Below, one piece after another: positions 23,308 through 35,447 of a stretch of DNA of 64,000 bases. The stretch is from Cercis canadensis. Lineage: Eukaryota; Streptophyta; Magnoliopsida; Fabales; Fabaceae. Numbering within the stretch: position 1 is the stretch's first letter; each line of letters opens with the position of its first letter. The stretch lies in the NCBI GenBank assembly GCA_003255065.1, contig QAOA01000289.1, positions 512,048 to 576,047 on the forward strand, given 5' to 3'. Position numbers and translations under genes: made by a program. The notes beneath the pieces were generated by a model. The model ran no database searches and was not told the DNA's origin. It was given only the letters and a program-made list of their open reading frames with translations.

Positions 23308-25740
23308 CTATTGTTCATAGATTCTGAGATTAGTTACATTCCAAGTTCTGGGGATGGGAGTACCGTGTTTGGTTGCTATTTTGTAAGCGCCTTTTCCCAG
23401 GACTTCCTGGATTACATATGGTCCCTCCCAATTTGGCGCCAACCTGCCCTCAGTGAGGTGCTTCCTGGTGATGTCGGCTCTGCGAAGAACCAAGTCACCT
23501 TTCTTGAAAGTCAGCGGGCGGACTTTAGCATTGTAGTACCGGGAGAGCCTTTGTTTATAGGCCAACATGGTCACCCTTGTTTTTTCTCTATCCTCGTCTA
23601 GTAATTCAAGATTGGTGGTCATGGAGGCGTGGTTTTGATGGGCGTCGAAGAACGCGCTCCTCCAGCTTGGTTCTCCAATTTCGACAGGTATCATAGCTTC
23701 CGCTCCATATGTAAGTTTAAAAGGAGTTTCCCGGGTAGAGGTTTGCGGGGTTGTTCGGTATGACCACAACACCCAGGGAAGTTCTTCTATCCACCGACCC
23801 TTGGTGTGGTCTAGGCGCTTCTTCAAACCATCAAGAATGATCCGATTTGCTGCTTCTACTTGTCCGTTTGCTTGCGGATGCTCAACCGACGTATAGTTTA
23901 ACCGGATGCGCAACTCCGCACAAAATGCTCGAAACCCGGCATCTGTGAACTGGGTCCCATTATCAGTGGTTATGGTATGTGGGATGCCGAACCTGCAAAT
24001 AATAAAGGATTGGAGAAACTTTTTAGCATTTTTTGCAGTTATTGTGGCTAAAGGTTCAGCCTCAACCCATTTTGAAAAGTAATCTATAGCAACGATAAGA
24101 AATCGTTTCTGTCCAGGGGCCCTGGGGAAAGGGCCAAGCAGGTCCAAACCCCACCGGCAAAAGGGCCATGGTTCGACCGTCGTGAAAAGGTCGGATGAGG
24201 GCGCGATGTGAATGTGGGCAAATTTTTGGTACTTGTCGCATTTTTTCAGTAGATTTGTAGCGTCTGCTTTCAAAGTCGGCCAGTAGTAGCCAGATCGGAG
24301 AGCTTTGGATGCCAGAGAACGGGCACCTATATGATGTCCACATATGCCTAAGTAAATCTCACGTAAGACGTATAGTGATTGCTCGGGAGTCAGGCACTTG
24401 AGGAGTGGGGTACTGTACCCACGTTTATATAGGGTTCCCCCTTCAAGACAATAATTGCAGGCCGTTCTTTGCAGCTTCCTCGCCTGGACCTTTTCGGACG
24501 GAAGCTCGCCAGTTTGCAGGTAGTGGATAATTGGAGTCATCCATGATGACGCTTCTAGGTCAATGCTGGCCACCACGTCGGGATAGATACTCGGACGCAA
24601 AATTGTCTCCTGAATGACCGTTTGGTTGTGGCCAGGTCGTTTACTGCTGGCTAACTTAGAGAGGATGTCGGCCCGGGTGTTTTCCATCCTTGGAACATGA
24701 TGGATTAGAAATTCCTGGAAACGAGAGATATAAGTGTTGGCAGTGGCCAGGTATCTGGACATTAAGGGATCCTTTGCTTGGAAAGTGCCCTTAATCTGAC
24801 TTGTGACCAGCTGTGAGTCCGTTTGGACTTGAATAGTTTCAGGGCCCAGCTCGAGAGCTAAACGCAAACCAGCTATTAATGCCTCATATTCCGCTTGGTT
24901 ATTTGATACGGGGAAATCAAAACGTAAGGATTGTTCAAAAATGACTTCCCCTGGCCCTTCGATGACTATGCCAGCACCTCCTCCTTTCAAGTTGGAAGAC
25001 CCGTCCACGGAAAGTGTCCACTGAGGGGGAACTGCCCCGCCGAGGTCGCCCGTGCGGGTCATTTCGACTATAAAGTCGGCAAGGGCTTGGGCCTTGATGG
25101 CCCCCCTTGGCTCGTATTTTAACGAATGCTCAGAAAGTTCGACCGACCAACCCAACATGCGCCCGGCAAGGTCGGGTTTTTGAAGAATCTGCCGAATTGG
25201 CTGGTCGGTCCGGACAGTGATTAGGTGATTTTGAAAGTACGGGCGCAATCGCCTGGCGGAAAGGAGGAGGGCGTAAGCAATTTTTTCGATTTTGCGGTAT
25301 TTAAGCTCGGATGCCTGGAGGGCGTGGCTAGTATAGTACACCGGGTATTGTACTTTGTCTTGCTCTCTGACTAGAGCCGAGCTTACTGCGTGCTCGCTGC
25401 AGGCCAGGTATAGAAAAAGGGTTTCACCCTGGCGGGGTTGAGAGAGGATAGGAGGTGAGGCCAGATAGTTTTTTAAATGATCGAACGCGTGCTGACACTC
25501 ATCTGTCCATTGGAAATGTTTAAGTTGTTTGAGAGTTTTAAAAAAGGGAAGTGCCTTGTCTGCGGATTTTGACATGAATCGGGATAGGGCTGCAACTCTC
25601 CCGGCCAGCCTTTGAACGTCCCTCACTGTTTTGGGGGGTTCCATATTTATGATTGCTCGACACTTGTCGGGATTTGCTTCTATGCCCGATGGGTTAACAT
25701 GAAACCCAGAAATTTCCCGGCTCCGACCCCGAAGGCACAT
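23308..25740 (-). pseudogene. RT end, RNase H and integrase of the Tat element
   Basis: This continues the polyprotein after the frameshift near 25687: RT thumb, a first RNase H-like connection, a second RNase H with VDGSSN, then integrase. Integrase has its zinc finger near 24330-24230, the DDE core (Asp in LDLLGPF, Asp in TTDNGTQF, Glu in ANGQVEAAN) and a C-terminal domain. The second Cys pair of the finger reads CDKYQ where plant gypsy integrases have C-x2-C, so one zinc ligand is replaced by Tyr. There are no stops over 810 codons, so decay is mild. Two RNase H-like regions in a row agree with the Tat lineage. Confidence 0.9.
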
Positions 25741-28700
25741 TTGGAAGGATTCAACTTCAGACGGTGCTTTCTGAGTTCGGCGAATGTTTCTGCTAAGTCG
25801 GCAAGGTGCCCAAGATCAGAGTTGGATTTGACGAGCATATCATCTACGTAGATCTCGACGTTTTTCCCTATCTGCTTTTTGAGTATTTTGTCGACCAGCC
25901 GTTGGTAAGTGGCCCTGGCATTTTTTAGCCCAAAAGGCATCACCTTATAACAGTAAATAGCGTGCTCGGTGATGAAGGCTGTTTTTTCCTCGTCGTCTGG
26001 GTGCATCCTTATTTGATTATATCCGGAGTAAGCATCCATGAAACTCAGGAGTTTGTACCCGGAGGCGCTATCAACTAACTTGTCGATACTTGGCAGGGGA
26101 TAGGGATCTTTAGGGCAGACTTTATTTAGGTCGGAGTAGTCCACACACATACGCCATTTCCCATTAGGTTTTTTAACCATGACCACGTTGGATAACCAGG
26201 TCGCATAGGGTATTTCTCTGATGAAGTCAGCGTGGAGCAACTTCTGAACCTCTTCATCAATGGCCTTTTGCTTTTCGGGACCGACCATCATTTTCTTCTG
26301 AGACACCGGCTTTGCGCCTACATTTATGGCGAGTTTATGCGAAATGAAGTTGGGGTCAATACCTGGCATATCAGCTGGAGTCCAGGCGAATAGGTCGGCG
26401 TTGGCCGTCAGAAGCTCTCTCATCAGTTCAAGTTTGTCAGGAGGCATGCCCAATCCGATTTGGACTGTCTGCTCGCTCGTATTACCGATTTGAAATGTTG
26501 AAAGATCACCTTCTGGCGTTGGTCTGAGGCCGGTCTTGGATTCCCTACTGTCAAGTTCTTTCAAAGGAATTTGATTATCCGGTTTTGGTTTTTCCGGGTA
26601 ATGACATTTTGATGATTTTGAGTAATCGATGGCCAAACTAGTGTTATAGCATGTTTTGCCGAGTAACTGATCTCCTCGGGCTTGCCCGACCCTTCCAGAT
26701 ATAGTTGGAAATTTTAAGAGAAGGTGCTTTGTCGAGACAATAGCATCGATTTTATTAAGGAAAGGTCGCCCTAGGATAGCATTATATGCTGAGGGGCAAT
26801 CGATGATCAAGAACCTGACCTTTGCGCTGGTGAGGTCGGGGTGTTCCCCTATGGTTGCTAAGAGAGTAATGGTGCCTCTCACCTTGACGTGGATTCCGGA
26901 GAAACCAACCAAAGTTCCGGGATAGTGGTCAAGGTCAGAGAAAAGGATTCCCAACTGCTCGAAAGCATGGTTAAAAAGGACGTCAGCTGAACTCCCTTGG
27001 TCGATGAGAACCTTCCGAACTTCATAATTTGCCATGAAACAGGAGATTACCACTGGGTCATCATGTTCTTGGTCGATTGTTCCATAGTCCACGTCGGAGA
27101 ATGAAATGACTGCGGTATTTCGACCTTTCGAGACTGTGTTAGTATGAAAGATCTCATTCTTGTGCCTTTCCGCGGCCCTTTTATGCCGTTTCCTTGAAGA
27201 TCGGGACACGCCTCCGCCTGCGAATCCACCCGCGATGGTGTGTATGGTTCCTGCGGCGGTTCGTCGTGGATCACCTTTCGTTGAAGGCGGGCTTCGCGTA
27301 AGAGACCGGCTTCGGCGCCTCTTTGAGCTGAGGTTAGGGTTTCTCGGAGGGGACCTCCGAGCCGTGGTCGCTTTGCTTGATGGCCGGGGACTTGGAAGAG
27401 GTAGGTCTGCCCTGAACTTCTGCAGGTACCCTCTTCTCAGAAGGTCTTCAATAAGGTTTCGCAGGTGTCTGCAGTCGTCGGTGTCGTGTCCCCTGCCTTG
27501 GTGGAAAGCGCAATATTTTTCTTTATCGGAGCCCACATCTCCTTTGGGCTGAGGGAGACTCGCGAGTTTGGTTTGGCATATTTCTTCCAGAACTCGAGTT
27601 CTCGATTGATTTAAGGGAGTAAAGGCCTCAAAACGCGGTCGGAGGGGAGATTTTTCTTGACGAGCTAGTTTGCGATCGTCCTGTGGCTTTTTTTCCTTGA
27701 TTCTGCTTTTCTCCGACTGACCTAATACCTCTTCTAAATTTATATGCTTAGCTGTCAAAGTGAGCAGCTCGGGGAGGTTATTAGGGGGATAAAGTGTGAG
27801 GTTCTCGTGTAATCGACCCCGTCGGAGACCCGCCTGTATGGCGTGCATGGCCACGGAATCTGTCAGATTGCGAACTTGCAAAGAAAGCTTAGTGTAACGG
27901 TTCATGTAATCTTTTAAAGACTCGGTTTCTTCCTGCTTTAAGGTGGCCAAAATTGCCGAGGACCGCTGATGAGTTATGCTAGTAGAGAAACGAGCCTGAA
28001 GGAGGTCGGACAGTTGATCGAAGTTCGATATGCTGTTCGACGGGAGGTTAGAGAACCACTGGAGCGCCGCTTGGCGCAAAGTAGTTGGGAAAGCTCGACA
28101 CATGATTTCGTCACAACTACCCGCCAGTAGCATGATGGAATTGTAGTTTTCCAGATGCTCCCTGGGGTCTGTTAGACCGTCGAATGGTTCGAGCTAGGGC
28201 TGCCTATATGTGGTTGGTATTGGGTAATCAACTATATTTTGGGAAAAAGGGTTGCGCCCCATTCTTTTGACTTTCTCCGACACAAATAAAGGGGTCTGAA
28301 AGGAGCCACTACTATGAGTATGCAGGTGCGAGGAGACAGCCGGACTGCCCAAATGGCTATTCGGGGTATCCGCCATAAATCGGGACCCGCTGATCGCGGC
28401 TTCAGGAGAAGGTTGGTAAAGTGAGCGCCCTGAGAATTCAACTTGATGTGTATTGGCGGTTTTCTTAAAGTCTGCCAGCTCGGCTCTGTCAGCGAGGCGT
28501 TCCGTTTTGAGGTCTTGTATTTCTTGCATGAGGAGGCGGAGAGTATTCCCAACTTGCACAGGATCTCCGAAATGCCCGAAAGGAGTATCCCTGGGGAAGA
28601 CTCCCGGGACAGATCCTATATTGGCCTCTGGTTGGAGTCTACGAGGTGATGTCCTTGTGTTCGGAGGTGGGGGAGGTGGTTCTCTAACCGGCGTGAGTAC

Positions 28701-28754
28701 ACCCTCGTTGGCAGAGGGTATGATTAATGGGGTAGGTGCGTCATTCATACCCAT
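25680..28754 (-). pseudogene. gag, protease and reverse transcriptase of the Tat element
   Basis: The ATG at 28754 opens gag. An in-frame TAG at 28194-28196 cuts it about 185 codons in, and the same frame then continues to 25680. Visible parts are the gag core (about 28130-27700), a nucleocapsid-like stretch (CAFHQGRGHDTDDC), a protease with IDQGSSADVLF in place of the textbook DSG, and the reverse transcriptase fingers and palm with YVDD. The frame then ends near 25687, where one G of a G run is missing, and the next ORF takes over in another frame. Gag would form the particle, and protease and RT would process it and copy the RNA. With a stop and a frameshift, this copy cannot make the full polyprotein. 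Confidence 0.9.
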
Positions 28755-28820
28755 CGCACTAAACTCAGGATCAGCCAAAGAGATTTGTAGGTGTGTTAAG
28801 GGAAAAAAAAAATGACTTTT

Positions 28821-28835
28821 CCACAGACGGCGCCA
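28821..28835 (-). other. Primer-binding site of the retroelement
   Basis: TGGCGCCGTCTGTGG (minus strand) starts two bases inside the 5' LTR. TGGCGCC is the complement of a tRNA 3' end (GGCGCCA). The same start is common in plant gypsy elements; which tRNA primes is not certain. Confidence 0.75.
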
Positions 28836-28837
28836 AA

Positions 28838-29198
28838 TGACGATGCCTGAGCTTGAGGTCGGGCACAACCACCGAGGTCGGGTCGCCGGGGGCGGTCTCA
28901 CTTCTGCCTGTCGGGCGGCCGAGTAACCTGCGAACAAAAGCTACCGGGCCGGGTTAAGTTTACCGGGCTCCGAAGATTAAGTCAGATCGGTTTGGTCTGA
29001 GAGGTTGGATTGTAACTGTTAGTAAATGGGATTTTTCGTCCCCTTTTCTGTGTTGGGTCAGGGACTATTTATAATAGATGGAAAGCATGAGCTGGCGGGT
29101 CAGGCGAAATATGAGACCCGTTTCGTTGTTTGGGCCTTTCGGGTTATAACCTTATTTGGGTTTTATAGTATGCGGGCCCCTTTTTTAGGGCCACCACA
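28838..29198 (-). repeat. 5' LTR of the Tat element (361 bp)
   Basis: It has the same length and ends as the copy at 19717. In the direction of gag-pol it is the upstream LTR and should carry the element's promoter and transcription start. It is followed at once by the primer-binding site. Confidence 0.95.
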
Positions 29199-29481
29199 GA
29201 ATCCAAGAATTGACCCCAGCATCTCCACTAACTTGGTCTGGTGGGTTATACAAAGGAGTAGGGGGTGCTGTCAAATTTGGGAACCAATTTGGCCCATAAA
29301 AATCATAAGCCATTATGTTTACCCAATCTAGACCATTAGATATTGCCTGAATTGGGTAATCCAATGTATAGTAATCAGAAGAGCGAAACACTGCAGCTGA
29401 TAATAGAAGACTTGTGTTCCCAGAGGTTCTAGACTCATTAGCCACAACAGCTCGCCACTCATTAACAAGTAAACCAAAGTT

Positions 29482-29482
29482 N
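29482..29482. other. Single-N contig junction with duplicated flanks
   Basis: Sequence to the left (29204-29481) is repeated at about 29558-29837. Sequence to the right (29483-29557) repeats 19640-19716, on the far side of the retroelement. This is what results when two overlapping contigs, one with and one without the insertion, are joined end to end. Confidence 0.8.
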
Positions 29483-30349
29483 TCCAACAAACGCCATGCA
29501 TAGCCATAAAAGGGTAAGCCCAGTGCTAACTTGTTTGCAGCCAAACCAGATTGAATCCAAGAATTGACCCCAGCATCTCCACTAACTTGGTCTGGTGGGT
29601 TATACAAAGGAGCAGGGGGTGCTGTCAAATTTGGGAACCAATTTGGCCCATAAAAATCATAAGCCATTATGTTTACCCAATCTAGACCATTAGATATTGC
29701 CTGAATTGGGTAATCCAATGTATAGTAATCAGAAGAGCGAAACACTGCAGCTGATAATAAAAGACTTGTGTTCCCAGAGGTTCTAGACTCATTAGCCACA
29801 GCAGCTCGCCACTCATTGACAAGTAAACCAAAGTTGGTCATATCTGTGCTTGTTTCTGGATATTCCCAGTCAAGGTCAAGGCCATGGAAGTTGTTTGATC
29901 TAGCTAGTTGAATTGAAGAATCAATAAATGATTTGCGGGTAGTGGGTTGGGTAGCCATTGCAGAGAAAGTTGATAAATTAGAACCACCACCTCCTATAGA
30001 TAAAAGGGTTTTAACAGAAGGGTTGTTTTGTTGGACAGTTTGAGTAAAGGTTGAGAATTGAGCTGAATTTGAAGAGGAAATGGTGACTTGGTAGGTATCG
30101 GGATCAAGATCAGCAAATGCACAAAAGAGATGGGTGAATAGAGATGCATTTATGTTAGACACTGGAAATCCACTCCCAGGAAACCAGTAACCTCCTTTGA
30201 TGACAGGTTGTGCAGACAACAAGTGGAATTGGAGGATGAAGAAAACAAGGGAAATGAGAAACAATGAAAGCCTTCTTGAGTGAGCCATTGTAAGGACAAG
30301 TTAATTTGATGGGTATCAAGAAAATGAAGTTTGATCATGGAAGTAATGC

Positions 30350-30358
30350 ATATATATA
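30350..30358 (-). promoter_or_regulatory. Candidate TATA box of the chitinase gene
   Basis: The sequence ctatatata (minus strand) lies about 62 bases before the chitinase ATG at 30288, leaving room for a short leader, as is common in plant genes. This was seen by eye only. Confidence 0.5.
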
Positions 30359-31529
30359 GTTTTACAAGTTAACATGGGTTTATTTTTCAAAATTCTAACT
30401 TTGTAAGAATACAGAGACAATTTCATTGCCTTTGTTTGAGGGTATCTCTTCGATTATGGAAAAAATATTGGATTACAGAAAGGTCCAAAGCTGAAAGAGA
30501 GGCAGAAGCCAATGAGAACTAGTTTGGCTGATCTCATTCAGCTTGAAAATTGTGTTGTACCATAGAATTTTAATCTGTCTTTAATAATCTAAATGTGGAA
30601 ATAAGTAAATGAGGCAATTGCGGTCTGAAGTTGCACATGTACCTAGATCGATCTTCAGGCCAATACACGTGAATACTTAGCCTGGTCAAGCTTGTAATCT
30701 AGAAGAACATTGCCTTTTAATATGTATTCCTGTTTCTTTCTTTGATTTTTCTTTTTCTTCTTCTCCTGGATAAAATATGGTTGGGATAAAAGGACTAGTA
30801 TCATGAATTATTTATTATGGAAGAAGTAGAATTATATTTCGATTTTTATATCAATATTTCATTATTCAACATGTTTTATTATTTTCAGTTATATTACTCT
30901 ATTAAAAAATGGTGAAAATAATATGATATCTCAAATATTAAAAATCAAATAAACTTAATTTTTAAATATAAAATTGCAAACTTTTTTCTATATAATATTA
31001 AATTGCAACTATTGAAAGTAAAAAGGATGAGTAATTTTATAACAATCAACATAAAAAATGCTTTAAAGCTTAAGCTTAGTGATGAGAAGCTTAGATTTCT
31101 TCGTTTAATAGCTTGAATTCGAAGCCATAAAAATTAATTGAGAAAACATCTTTGGTGAACTCTGTCATTAATTTTAGTCCAATTAAATCAATTCATAAAT
31201 TTTTATTTTTTTAAAAAAAAAAAACTTATATCCACAACACCAATTTTCATCTTTGAGAATGGTATTTAAAGAAATAATGTGTTGCATTGGTCACATTTTC
31301 CATCAACGTTCAAAGCAAATAAGATGAATATGAATATAAGTTGGAGACCTAAATTTCAAAAAAAAAAAAAATTTAATTTGTTCATATNGACCTAAATTTA
31401 AAAAAAAAAATTAATTTGTTCATATTTTCACATTTTATCATTGTCCTTTTATTGTTGTAATATCCTTGGCCAAAATCGGATAAACAATGCCCGCGCACGT
31501 GGTGGCGGCGGCGGTAAAGCTCGGTCCCT
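30359..31529. other. Spacer between chitinase and phosphoesterase
   Basis: I see no gene. A single N at 31388 is flanked by near-identical 42-base copies (31346-31387 and 31389-31428), another unmerged contig overlap. The two genes on either side diverge, so both promoters lie here. Confidence 0.6.
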
Positions 31530-34500
31530 ATGTTGACGGCGTCATTCCACGCGCCTACCCTCTATTCTGTGAACAGCTGTCTGAACTCTCTGTCGAAGCG
31601 CAACCTCTCTCGCTCTTCAATGGCCGTGTCTTCTGCTCGAATCGCCATCGTCGGCGACGTGGTAAGTCTCCCTCCATTTCTAGCCTTTAATTCACTGTTC
31701 GAATTTGGAAACCCCGCTTCAGTGTTGAGGCCTGGCATTGCTGTGGAGAAGATATTTATAGCAAATTTTCTTATTATGGAACCATTTCCTTGATCCTTTA
31801 TGCACTCGCTCAATTCACAAAGTTGTAATTTTTGGTTTTCTGAAGCATGATTGTTGGAACTTGCAAGAAGATTCGAAGGCACTTCAATTGTTGCAGGTAC
31901 ACTACTTTCCTCCAGTTTCCCTCTTTCTTCTATTCTTCCTTTGTTTGAGTATTGATGAAAAATCTTTGCAAACGTTCTCAAAAAGGGGGAAATTTTGCTT
32001 AAGATCAAATTATAATTTTAATCAGCTGAAAAAAGTGTACTCGGAAACTCAAGTTAGTTTGATATGATGTTGGAACAGAGTTGAAGTTCAATCCCTTTAG
32101 ACATTTTGCAAAAGATGAAGCAACCCAGCTAGGTTGCTAACTTCCAAGCCCCGTAAAACACCAAAATTTAATAGTAAGTTAATACGTTTCAGGCCAATTA
32201 AATATTATCCTGCTAGAAAGTAGATGGATTTCTTTGGGCTCTTGTGGAGATTAATTATATGCAACTACCCGTCTTCGAGTTTAATTTATTTTGTTTAACT
32301 ATGAGCTTAATCCTTGCTTAGATCCATTCGCCATATAGGATAAATGCAGACATAGATAAATGAAGTCAAAGATTCTCTAACTGCAATCATAAATAAAATT
32401 AGTGTAATGCTACAATAAGCAGGCCCTCTTGCAAAGAAAGTGATCAAAAGACAGTTACGTAAGATGAAAACTTGATCAGAGAATTGACAATAAATCCAAG
32501 TGTGTGCAAATGTCTGAGAGAGAGCTAAGAGGGGGGACGGAGGAGCCAATGAACAGTAGAGTAGTGTTTTCTTTGCATTGAGCTTCCTTTATGCTTATTT
32601 ATATTTTTATATGTATTTTTCTTGAGCTTATATCTACTTATTCTCTAAGCATTTGCAAGTATGTCAACCTAATACGGGCCTCTATTGAAGTGCAGCCAGA
32701 TTTGGTGCTGTTTACAGGCAAGTTTCATTCTGTTACCACTTATCAACATATCACTCTACGGTGATTTTGTATAATGCGTGTTAGAGCCTTCCTTCTTTTT
32801 GGACTATTCTTCTTGGTGAGGGAAATTGCTGGAGGACATGCAAGAAAAATCTTTGTCCATGTTGAACACCAACCGCCATGACATTTCTGAGTTGCAAATC
32901 TAAATAATTTAGGAGAGTTCCATGTATTTGTGCCTAGCATTAATCGTACACTAGAACAATTCATCATTTCAGTGCATGCCATTTTGTGCATTTGTCTGGC
33001 GTGAACTGGTAGGATTTATTATTATTGTTTGTTTGTTTGTTTATTACACCTGTCTTTCTCTAATCATTATATTCCTTTATTTGATTCTTCTGTTTTGAAT
33101 TTTGTTAGGTGATTTTGGTGATGAGAATGTTGAACTCGTTCAAAATGTTGCAAATCTTGATTTTCCTAAAGCAATTATATTGGGAAACCATGATTCCTGG
33201 TTTACTAGACAGTTCTCTGGAAGGTAAAGTTTATTTGTAAATGTCCTGGAATCAATCCGTTGTTATGTCTGTTGTAAATTTGCAGACTTGATCGCCTCAA
33301 TTTATTTTCTGATGGGATATAAGGGTAATGAGTTGTGCAATATTATCAAGTATCTTTCTTCAACCCCCCCTCCCCAAACCCCCTTCCCAACACCCAGCAA
33401 AAAAACCTGAAACACAAAATCCTTTTATCCCAAATCTTTCTTTCTGGGATAGCGTGTGTTTACAGTTGAATATGTTAATTATAAGTCTATTAAAGTTTGT
33501 TTTATATCTGGAAGGTATTAATTGTAAGTGCTGATTTCCTGTCCATGTCTTGATTTAAATGTCAGCAAGAAGGATGGAGTTCAGCTTCAACTAGAATGGT
33601 AAGCTATTATCTATGAGGATTCTTTAATTCTTGGAGATCCTTCTCCCATCTATAATATGACTTTGTGTATGTTCCACATATTTAAAATATATATATTATT
33701 CTTTTTTCCCTGACAGAAAATTATGTTGTTACTATCCATTTTTTAAATGCTTTTGTTATGATTCAGTATATCAATAAGTTCATTATTATTGATATGAAAA
33801 TTTGTAGTTTAGTGATTAGAGGGGCCATTTTTCCCATCCCATTAAAGGTGAAAAAGTGTTTTTGATATATCAATGCATGAAACTTCCAAGAGTAGAAGTT
33901 ACCAATTAGTGGGGAGGAAATCTAACTACAGAAAAACTTGGTGCTCTTTTCATATCACTTTTTGCCAACCATGATACACCATTCCTTAGAATGTCATGTT
34001 TAATGCTTAGTTTGTTAGAACTGTTTAAGAAATGTATTGATAAGTGAATATACTATTGTGATACTCAGCCTTGGTGAAGAGCATGTGGCTTACCAGCGTT
34101 TGGACTTTCCTCAGATAAAAGTAAGTGTTGTTGGTGGAAGGCCATTTTCTTGTGGAGGTCAGCAGTTATACCGGAAAAAACTCCTGTCTGCAAGGTGCGT
34201 ATTACAGCAAAAGCAATCATGAAATATTGGATTTTTAGAAGGCTTCTTTTTGTCCCTTTCTTTCTCTCTTTTGGGCCAGTTCTTGAGCGCTTTTAAATCA
34301 CAATTTATCTGTGTTTAGTCTTGCTTATAACCCCTGGGCATCCATGTGGGGTATTTCTGAAGGAAGTGCCTGATATAATTTTCAACTCTGTTGCACTGAC
34401 TCACTAAATTTCCCAGTCTCTACATAACGCTTTAGTTATAGTGAAAGTAGAGTTCAATGGCTTCTTGTGCCTCATCAAAGAGATCCTGTTGTTTGGTATG

Positions 34501-35447
34501 TTACAATTATTAATGTTTCTAATTCTCTTAGATACGGAGTTGAAGACATGGAGGGGAGCACTAAGAGAATCCATAAAGCTGCTCTTGGCACACCAGAGGA
34601 TCATTTTCTTATTTTACTTGCACATAATGGACCTACAGGTGCAACAGTATCTCAAATTTAATATTATCTCCAGTGGAGCAACTTTTTCTCATCTAATGTA
34701 AAAAAAATTTTATGAATGTATACTTTGTGTAGGTCTTGGTTCCGATTTGAATGATATATGTGGAAAAGATTGGGTATTTGGAGCCGGTGATCATGGTGAC
34801 CCTGGTAATATATTCGTCTGAATTCAGCTCATTTATGAGGATATGCCTATTTGTGCTTTTGGCAATCACAAATTATGTCATTAAAGCTAAGTAGTTGATT
34901 CTTTCATTGCAAGGGTTTGTGTACTATCTTATGTCCACATATCAAAATATAGTAGTGATTCTGCTGGCCCTAATCAGTTTGGGTGGAACGAACTGTATAC
35001 CAATTATGAAGAAAAGCAAATGTAGGAGATGGGGTACTGTTTCTAACTCTCGTTTATTTTCTTTGTATAACAGATTTAACACAAGCAATATCTCTGTTAA
35101 AAGAGAACAGCGAACTGTTTGTTCCATTGGTTGTGTTTGGCCACATGCACAAAGAGCTGGCATATGGCAATGGCTTGAGGAAAATGATAGTAGTTGGTGC
35201 TGATGACACTATATACTTGAACGGGGCCATTGTTCCAAGGGTGAAAAGATTGGATGATGAAGGCAAGAGAAACGTCTCAGACAATGAAAGTTCGCTTTCC
35301 TCACCAGAGGCAAAAGGTACAGCACGAGCCTTCACTGTAGTTGATATCTCAGAGGGAAAAGTGGCTAAGATTGCTGAAAGTTGGGTCTCAGTTGTTGAAG
35401 ATAGGACCACGTTAGAAGAAGAGCATATACTATTTAAGTGCAACTAG
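31530..35447 (+). CDS. Calcineurin-like metallophosphoesterase, probably plastid
   Basis: Exons: 31530-31661, 31846-31896, 32696-32717, 33109-33223, 33566-33598, 34069-34194, 34532-34638, 34733-34804, 35074-35447. They sum to 343 codons plus stop. All five metal-binding blocks are intact: GDVHDCW (from residue 42), GDFGDEN (from 69), GNHD (94-97), LLAHNGP and FGHMH (241-245). They bind two metal ions that activate water for phosphoester cleavage. About 35 N-terminal residues rich in Ser, Leu and Arg precede the conserved core and look like a transit peptide. The family is shared with cyanobacteria, which fits a plastid role (inference), and the substrate is unknown. I chose the ATG at 31530 because the one at 31487 is in another frame that does not join exon 2. 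Exon 3 is only 22 nt and its donor is GC (cag|gcaagt), a rare but accepted form. Confidence 0.9.

Larger units (their letters stand above)
19717..29198 (-). mobile_element. Complete Ty3/gypsy LTR retrotransposon, Tat type, 9.5 kb
   Basis: Two 361-bp LTRs (TG...CA) bound the element, and GAATC is duplicated outside each end (19712-19716 and 29199-29203). Read on the minus strand, the order is LTR, primer-binding site, gag, protease, reverse transcriptase, RNase H, integrase, 63-bp tandem repeats, an antisense ORF, LTR. The gypsy domain order, the extra antisense ORF and the repeats near the 3' LTR are features known from the Tat lineage (Grande, Retand, Ogre relatives). The LTRs differ at five of 361 positions by my count, so the insertion is recent, roughly 0.5-1 million years with commonly used plant rates (inference). 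Coding breaks listed below make it non-autonomous. Confidence 0.93.
19175..30288 (-). pseudogene. Class V (GH18) chitinase split by an LTR retrotransposon
   Basis: The product would be a secreted endochitinase that cleaves chitin by substrate-assisted catalysis. The N-terminal part (30288-29483) has a signal peptide (about 1-26) and the motif HGLDLDWEYP with catalytic Glu142. The C-terminal part (19711-19358) is followed by a tiny last exon (19197-19175, FQTWGS then TAG). Between them lies a complete retroelement (19717-29198) with the 5-bp duplication GAATC on each side. Without it the frame would run to about 370 codons, the usual class V length. The region also holds a second partial copy of the middle of the gene (29199-29481), joined by a single N at 29482 to the uninterrupted version. 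It is therefore unclear whether an intact allele or paralogue exists. As assembled, the reading frame is interrupted at about residue 245. No catalytic residue is lost. Confidence 0.88.

Noticed and set aside
27160..27552. 130-codon plus-strand frame opposite gag
   Set aside because: It is a shadow of the gag frame with Arg-rich low complexity and no recognisable domain.
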